From contig CM033119.1 of the NCBI GenBank assembly GCA_019321725.1, forward strand, positions 19,096,556 through 19,160,555: 64,000 bases of DNA, read 5' to 3'. The position numbers and the translations under genes are program-made. Under the pieces are notes generated by a model. The model saw only the letters and a list, made by a program, of their open reading frames with translations, was not told the DNA's origin and did no database searches. How positions within the stretch are numbered: position 1 is the stretch's first letter; every line of letters starts with the position of its first letter. Of this stretch, positions 57,101 to 64,000 are shown in pieces. This DNA comes from Paulownia fortunei. Taxonomy: Eukaryota > Streptophyta > Magnoliopsida > Lamiales > Paulowniaceae.

Positions 57101-60100
57101 AGCTATAATTAAAAATAAAAGTAGAAAATATATTATTTTTCTCATAGAAAATAATATAAGTTTTTCTTGAAATAATAAAAAGAAAGAAACAATCTAGAAA
57201 AATTATAATTTGAATACGTAAGTAATAAATGAGCATCAAGTTTTCAAATTTGTAATCTTATTTAACCTTAATAGTAGGAATGTATTTTTCCTTACTCTAA
57301 CTCCTATGTTATAGTATGCGCTATTAATTTATTAGAACGTAAATTTTTAAAAAGAATAAAAATAATTAAAATAAAAATTTAATATGAAAGCAAGAAATTG
57401 GTACCAACATTCTCAGTCGCTTTTTTAATTTTTAACCATAACTAAAAATAAAAGTAGAAAATATATTATTTCTCTCATAGAAAATAATGTAAGTTTTTCT
57501 TGAAATTATATAGTAAAAAAAAAATCCAGTTAAACTATAATTTGAATACGTAAGCAAGAAATAGGTATCAAGTTTTCAAATTTTTAATCTTATTTAACAT
57601 TAACAGTAGGAGAATATTTTTCCTCATTCGAACTCCTACGTTATAATATACGCTTTTAATTTATTAGAAAAAAATAATTTTTTTGAACATAAACCATTAA
57701 AAAGAAAATAATTAGTTAAAATAAAAATTTAATATGAAAGCAAAAAATAGGTACCAACATTCTGAGTCATTTTTTCAATTTTTGGTCATAATTAAAAATA
57801 AAAATAGAAAATATATTGTTTCTCTCATAGAAAATAATGTAAGTTTTCTTTGAAATTATACAGTAAAAAGAAAAAAAACAATCCAATTAAATTATAATTT
57901 GAATACGTAAACAAGAAATGAGTATCATGTTTTTAAATTTTTAATCTTATTTAATATTAATAGTAGGAAAGTATTTTTCCTCATTCGAAATTCTGTGTTA
58001 CAACATACACTTTAAATTTATTAGAAAAAAATAATTTTCTTGGAACGTAAACTTTTGAAACGGATAAAAATAATTAAAAATAAAAATTTAATATGAAAGC
58101 AAGAAATAGGTACCAATATTTTGAGTCGTTTTTTTTAATTTTTAGTCATAATTAAAAAAAGTAGAAAATATATTATTTCTTTAATTGAAAATAATGTAAG
58201 TTTTTCTTAAAATTATATAGTTAAAAGAAAAAACAATCTAGTTAAACTACAATCTAAATACGAAAGTAAGAACTGAATATCAAGTTTTTAAATTTTTAAT
58301 CTTATTTAACCTCAACAATTGGAAAGTATTTTTCCTCATTCTAACTCCTGTGCTATAGGATACAATTTTAATTTTTTATAAAAATAATGTTTTAAGAGCA
58401 TAAAGTTTAAAAAGAAAAAATTCAATTAAAATAAAACTTTAATATGAAAGGAAGAAATAGTACCAACATTTTGAGTCGCTTTTTTAATTGTTAGCTATAA
58501 TTAAAAATAAAAATAGAAAATACATTATTTTTCTCATAGAAAATAATATAAGTTTTTCTTGAAATTTTACAATAAAAAGAAAGAAACAATCTAGAAAAAC
58601 TATAATTTGAATACGTAAGCAAGAAATGAGCATAAAGTTTTTTGTAATTCTATCTCTTGTGTTATAGTATAAGCTTTTAATTTATTACAAAAAAATAAAA
58701 ATTTTTAGAACTTAAACTTTTTTAAAAGAAAAAAATAAAATAAAATAAAAATTTAATAAAAAAGACCGAAATAAGTACCAATATTCTGAGTCATTTTTTT
58801 AATTTTTAGCCATAATAAAAAATAAAGGAAGGAAGTATATTGTTTCTCTCAATAAAAATAATGTAAATTTTCTTTGAAATTATACAGTAAAAAGAAATAA
58901 CAATCCAGTTAAACTATAATTTGAATACATAAGGAAGAAATGAGTATCAAATTTTTAAATTTTTAATCTTATTTAACCTTAATAGTAGGAAAATATTTTT
59001 GCTAATTCTAACTTCGGCGTTATGGCATACATTTTTAATTTATTCAAAAATAATAAAATTTTCAAAACGTAAAATTTTAAAATTAAAAAAATCATTTAAA
59101 ATAAAAAGTTAATAAAAAAGACCAGAATAGTTACTAATATTTTGAGACGCTTTTTCAATTTTTAGCCTTAATTAAAAATAAAAGTAGGAAATATATTGTT
59201 TCTTTCACTGAAAATAATGTAAGTTTTTCTTGAAATTATACAGTAGAAAGATAAAATAATCCAGTTAAACTATAATTTGAATACGTAAGTAAGAAATGAG
59301 TATCAAGTTTTTAAAATTTTAATCTTATTTAACCACAATAGTAGGAAAGTGTTTTTCCTCATTCTAACTTGTGTGTTATAGCATAAGCTTTTAATTTATT
59401 ACAAAAAAAATAAATTTTTTTAGAACTTAAACTTTTTTAAAAGAAAAAAAATCAAATAACATAAAAATTTAATAAAAAAGACCGAAATAAGTACCAACAT
59501 TTTGAGTCATTTTTTTAATTTTTAGCCATAATAAAAAATAAAAGTAGGAAGTATATTATTTCTCTCAACAAAAATAATGTAAGTTTTCTTTGAAATTATA
59601 TAGTAAAAAGAAAAAAAAATCTAGTTAAACTATAATTTGAATACGTAAGTGAGAAATGAGTATCAAGTTTTTAAATTTTTAATCTTATTTAACCTTAATA
59701 GTAGGAAAATATTTTTTCTAATTCTAACTCCGCCATTACAGCATACACTTTTAATTTATTAGAAAATAATAAAATTTTCATAACGTAAACATTTAAAATG
59801 AAAAAAATCAATTAAAATAAAAATTTAATAAAAAATATCAGAATAGGTACTAATATTCTGAGTCATTTTTTCAAATTTTAGCCTTAATTAAAAATAAAAG
59901 TAGGAAATATATTGTTTCTTCATTGAAAATAATGTAAGTTTTCCTTGAAATTATATTGTAGAAAGATAAAACAATCCAATTAAACTATAATTTGAATACA
60001 TAAGTGAGAAATGGGTGTCAAGTTTTTAAAATTTTAATCTTATTTAAGCCATAATTAAAAATAAAAATAGAAAATATATTGTTTCTCTCATTGAAAATAA

Positions 60101-63100
60101 TATAAGTTTTCCTTGAAATTATATAGTAAAAAGAAAAAATGGTTCCAATTAAACTATAATTTTAATACGTAAAAGAGAAACGGGTATCAAATTTTTAAAT
60201 TTTTAATATTATTTAACCTTAACAGTAGGAAAGTATTTTTTCTCATTTTAACTCTTGTGTTATAGCATAAGCTTTTAATTTATTACAAAAAAAATAAAAT
60301 TTTTTAGAACTTAAAATTTTTAAAAGAAAAAAAATCAAATAAAATAAAAATTTAATAAAAATGACGAAATAAGCACCAACATTTTGAATCGTTTTTTAAA
60401 ATTTTAGACATAAAAGAAAAGTAGGAAGTATATTGTTTCTCTCAATAAAAATAATATAAGTTTCCTTAAAATTATACAGTAAAAAGATAAAACAATCTAA
60501 TTAAACTATAATTTGAATACATAAGTGAGAAATGGGTATCATATTTTTAAAAATTTAATCTTATTTAAAAATTACTGTAGGAAAGTATTTTTTTTCATTC
60601 TAACTCATGTGTTATAGCATAAACTTTTACTTTATTACAAAAAAATAAAATTTTTTTAGAACTTAAACTTTTTTAAAAGAAAAAAATAAAATAAAATAAA
60701 ATTAAAATTTAATAAAAAGACCGAAATAAGTACCAACATTTTGAGTCATTTTTTTAATTTTTAGCCATAATAAAAAATAAAATTAGGAAATATATTATTT
60801 ATCCCATTGACAATAATGCAAGTTTTCCTTAAAATTATACAATAAAAAGAAAAAAACAATCTTGTTAAACTATAATTTGAATACATAAGAGAGAAACGGG
60901 TATAAAATTTTTAAATTTTTAATATTATTTAACTCTAATAGTAGGAAAATATTTTTTCTCATTCTAACTCCCTTGTTATAGCATACGCTTTTAATTTATT
61001 TGAATATTTTTTAAAACATAAACTTAAAAAAAATCAATTAAAATAAAAATTTAATAAAAAAGGTACCAACATTTGGAATCGCCTTTTCAATTTTTAGCCA
61101 TAATTAAAATTAAAAGTGGAAAATATATTGTTTCTCTCATTGAAAATAATGTAAGTTTTACTTGAAATTATATAGTAAAAAGAAAAAAGAATTACAGTTA
61201 AACTATAATTTGAATACGTAAGAGAGAAACGGGTATAAGATTTTTTAAATTTTTAATATTATTTAATCTTAACGGTAGGAAAGTATTTTCTCTCATTCTA
61301 ACTCTTGTGTTATAGCATAAGCTTTTAATTTATTACAAAAAAATAAAATTTTTTAGAACTTAAAATTTTTAAAATAAAAAAAATCAAATAAAATAAAAAT
61401 AACTGAAATAAGTACCAACGTTATGAGTCGTTTTTTCAAATTTTAGACATAATAAAAAATAAAAGTAGGAAGTATATTGTTTCTCTCAATAAAAATAATG
61501 TAAGTTTTCATTGAAATTATACAGTAAAAAGATAAAACAATCCAATTAAATTATGATTTGAATACGCAAGAGAGAAATATGTATCAAGTTTTTAAATTTT
61601 TAATATTATTTAACCTTAAGAATAGAAAATTATTTTTTCTCATTCTAAGTTACTTGTTATAGCATACGCTTTTAATTTAATTGAAAAAAATAAAATTTTT
61701 AAAACATAAACTTTAAAAATAAAAAAAATCAATTAAAATAAAATTTTAATAGAAAAGCCCGTAACAACATTCGGAGTTTGTTTTTCAATTTTTTCCATAA
61801 TTAAAAATAAAAGTAGAAAATATATAGATTCTATCATTGAAAATAATGTAAGTTTTTCTTGAAATTATACATTAAATAGAAAAAATAAACCAGTTAAACT
61901 ATAATTTAAATATGTAAGAGAGAAATGGGTATCAAAATTTTAAATTGTTAATGTTATTTAATCTTAATAGTGGGAAAATATTTTTCCTCATCTAACTCCT
62001 GTGTTATAGCATATGCTTTTAATTTTAGGAAAAAATAAAATTTTTTACAACATAAACTTTTGAAAAGAAAAAATCAATAAAAAAAATTTAATAAGAAAAC
62101 AAGAAATAGGTACCAACATTCTTAGTTGATTTTTGAATTTTTAGCAATAATTAAATATAAAAGAAGAAAATATATAGTTTATCTCATTGAAACTAATGTA
62201 AGTTTTTCTTGAAATTATACAGTAAAAAAAAAAATTAAGTTAAACTATAATTAGAATACGTACAAGACAAATGGTTATCAAATTTTTAAACTTTTAATAT
62301 TATTTAACCTTAAATAGTAGGAAAGTATTGTTTCTCATTCTAATTCCCTTATTATAGTATACGCTTTTAATTTATTCAAAAAAAATAAAATTTTAAAACG
62401 TAAACTTTTTTAAAGAAAAAAATCAATTAAAATAAAATTTTAATAAGAAAGCAAGAAATAAGAACCAACATTCGGAGTCGCTTTTTCAATTTTTACGCAT
62501 AATTAAAATTAAGATTAGAAAATATATTGTTTCTCTAATTGAAAATAATGTATGTTTTCCTTGAAATTATACAGTAAAATGAAAAAATAATCGAGTTAAG
62601 CTATAATTTGAATACGTAAGAGAGAAATGGGTATCAAGTTTTAAAATTTATAATATTATTTAACCTTAACAGTAGGATAGCATTTTTTCTAATTCTAACT
62701 CCTATGTTATAGCATATGCTTTTAGTTTATTAGAATTTTTTTTTTTCAAACGTAAACTTTTTTAAAGAAAAAAATCAATTAAAATAAAAATTTAATAAGA
62801 AAGCAAGAAATAAGTACCAATATTCGGAGTCGTTTTTTCAATTTTTACGCATAATTAAAATTAAAAGTAGAAAATATATTATTTCTCTCATTGAAAATAA
62901 TGTAAGTTTTCCTTGAAATTATACAATAAAAAGAAAAAAACAATCAAGTGAAACTACAATTTGAATACGTAAGAGTGAAACGAGTATTATGTTTTAAAAT
63001 TTTTAATAAAGTTAACCTTAATTGTAGGAAATTATTTTTTCTAATTTTAACTCCCATGTTATAGCATACACTTTTAGTTTATTAGAAGAAAATAATTTTT

Positions 63101-63790
63101 TTAAAACATAAACTTTTAGAAAGAAAAAAATCAATTAAAATAAAAATTTAATAAGAAAGCAAGAAATAGGTACCAATATTCGGAGTCGCTTTTTTAATTT
63201 TTACGCATAATTAAAATTAAAAGTAGAAAATATATTATTTCTCCCATTGAAAATAATATAAGTTTTCCTTGAAATTATACAATAAAAAGAAAAAAACAAT
63301 CAATTTAAACTACGATTTGAATACGTAAAAGTGAAATAGGTATCAGGTTTTAAAATTTTTAATATTATATAACCTTAATTGTAGAAAATTATTTATTCTA
63401 AATTTAACTCCCATGTTATAGCATACACTTTTATTTTATTAGGAAAAACTAATTTTTTTAAAATGTAAACTTTTAGAAAGAAAAATATCAATTAAAATAA
63501 AAATTTAATAAGAAAGCAAGAAATAAGTACCAACATTCGGAGTCGCTTTTTCAATTTTTACGCATAATTAAAATTAAAAGTAGAAAATATATTATTTCTC
63601 TCGTTGAAAATAATATAAATTTTTCTTTAAATTATACAGTAAAAAAAAAATGTTAAAGTACAATTTGAATACGTGAGAGAGAAACGGGTATCAAGTTTCA
63701 AAATATTTACTATTATTTAACCTTAACCATAGGAAAGTATTTGTTCTAATTCTAACTCACGTGTTTTAGAAAACGCTTTTAGTTAAATAA
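54133..63790. repeat. AT-rich subtelomeric satellite, ~350-bp monomers, about 27 copies
   Basis: The anchor TACCAACATT or close variants recurs at 54384, 54739, 54972, 55327, 55659, 56015, 56362, 56718, 57069, 57402, 57752, 58111, 58461, 58776, 59132, 59492, 59848, 60373, 60731, 61064, 61413, 61762, 62111, 62463, 62815, 63171 and 63528. Most spacings are 347-360 bases. Spacings of 233 and 525 mark partial deletions. Each monomer also carries GAAATTATACAGTAAAA, AAACTATAATTTGAATACGT and GTTATAGCATACGCTTTTAA. No coding capacity. Confidence 0.95.
56230..58620. repeat. Four-monomer higher-order repeat, about 1.39 kb, two copies
   Basis: Diagnostic variants repeat at a fixed offset. ACAACATA-ACTTTAAATT and CTTGGAA-GTAAACTTTTGAAACG occur at about 56608 and 58001; TATAAAAATAATGTTTTAAGA and TTTTTTAATTGTTAGCTATA occur at about 56982 and 58373. 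Anchor offsets are 1390, 1393 and 1392 bases, that is four monomers. Confidence 0.8.
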
Positions 63791-63797
63791 TTTTTTT

Positions 63798-64000
63798 TTT
63801 AGGGTTTAGGGTTTAGGGTTTAGGGCTAAGGGCTAAGGGCTTAGGGTTTAGGGTTTGAGGTTAGGGTTTAGGGTTTAGGGTTTAGGGTATTAGGGTTTAG
63901 GGTTTTAGGTTTTAGGGTTTTAGTTTTAGGGTTTAGATTTAGGATTTAGGGTTCAGGATTCAGGGTTCAGGGTTCTGGGTTTAGGGTTTAGGGTTTAGGG
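63798..64000 (+). repeat. Telomere repeats (TTTAGGG)n with variants, proximal telomere
   Basis: Canonical TTTAGGG blocks are mixed with CTAAGGG, TTTTAGGG, TTCAGGG, ATTTAGG and GATTTAG variants. The G-rich strand reads towards the right edge, the orientation of a true right-hand chromosome end. The array continues to the last base of the window, so its full length is not seen. Confidence 0.97.

Noticed and set aside
54133..63790. Possibility that the ~350-bp repeats are a CRISPR-like array or tandem genes
   Set aside because: There are no conserved short repeats with unique spacers and no reading frame; the whole unit repeats, and the plant genes and telomere show a nuclear chromosome.

Overview
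The window is the end of a plant chromosome arm, most likely from a eudicot. Three intron-rich nuclear genes have recognisable plant orthologues, and the right edge carries TTTAGGG-type telomere repeats whose G-rich strand runs 5' to 3' off the right side. So the right edge is the telomeric side and the left edge faces the centromere. The species cannot be named from the sequence.

Layout. (1) 627-14131, minus: a DnaJ10-type J-domain protein gene. Six coding exons are visible and the 3' end lies beyond the left edge. Its 8.6-kb fourth intron holds a degraded Ty1/copia element with an inverted pair of LTR copies. (2) 14688-21440: a decayed minus-strand copia element that keeps gag and integrase but has lost most of its reverse transcriptase. 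(3) 23311-32441, minus: a complete five-exon UDP-rhamnose/UDP-galactose transporter (URGT) gene. Its 6.3-kb second intron holds another minus-strand copia element, and that element's leader carries a piece of Ty3/gypsy gag in the opposite direction. (4) 34276-44742, minus: a chloroplast-type RAD52-like gene (RAD52-2/ODB2). Its 7.3-kb last intron contains a copy of the neighbouring URGT 5' end. (5) 44845-54130: a broken, terminally redundant endogenous caulimovirid (movement protein, coat, zinc knuckle, protease, reverse transcriptase, RNase H, promoter, primer-binding site, second movement-protein start), split by a 2.5-kb non-autonomous hAT-like transposon. (6) 54133-63790: about 27 copies of an AT-rich ~350-bp subtelomeric satellite, with a four-monomer higher-order repeat in the middle and more uniform monomers beside the telomere. 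(7) 63798-64000: telomere repeats with many variants.

All three genes are read away from the telomere. They act separately: a co-chaperone, a Golgi nucleotide-sugar exchanger for pectin synthesis, and an organellar single-strand-DNA-binding repair protein. No operon-like link is implied. The main themes are intron growth by retroelement insertion, and nesting of a virus-derived copy and a DNA transposon at the edge of the subtelomeric satellite. I found no clearly new functional system. The most useful leads are the AUG-less but open, transit-peptide-like exon 1 of the RAD52 gene, the copied URGT promoter and exon fragment, the gypsy-in-copia capture, and the satellite's higher-order structure.
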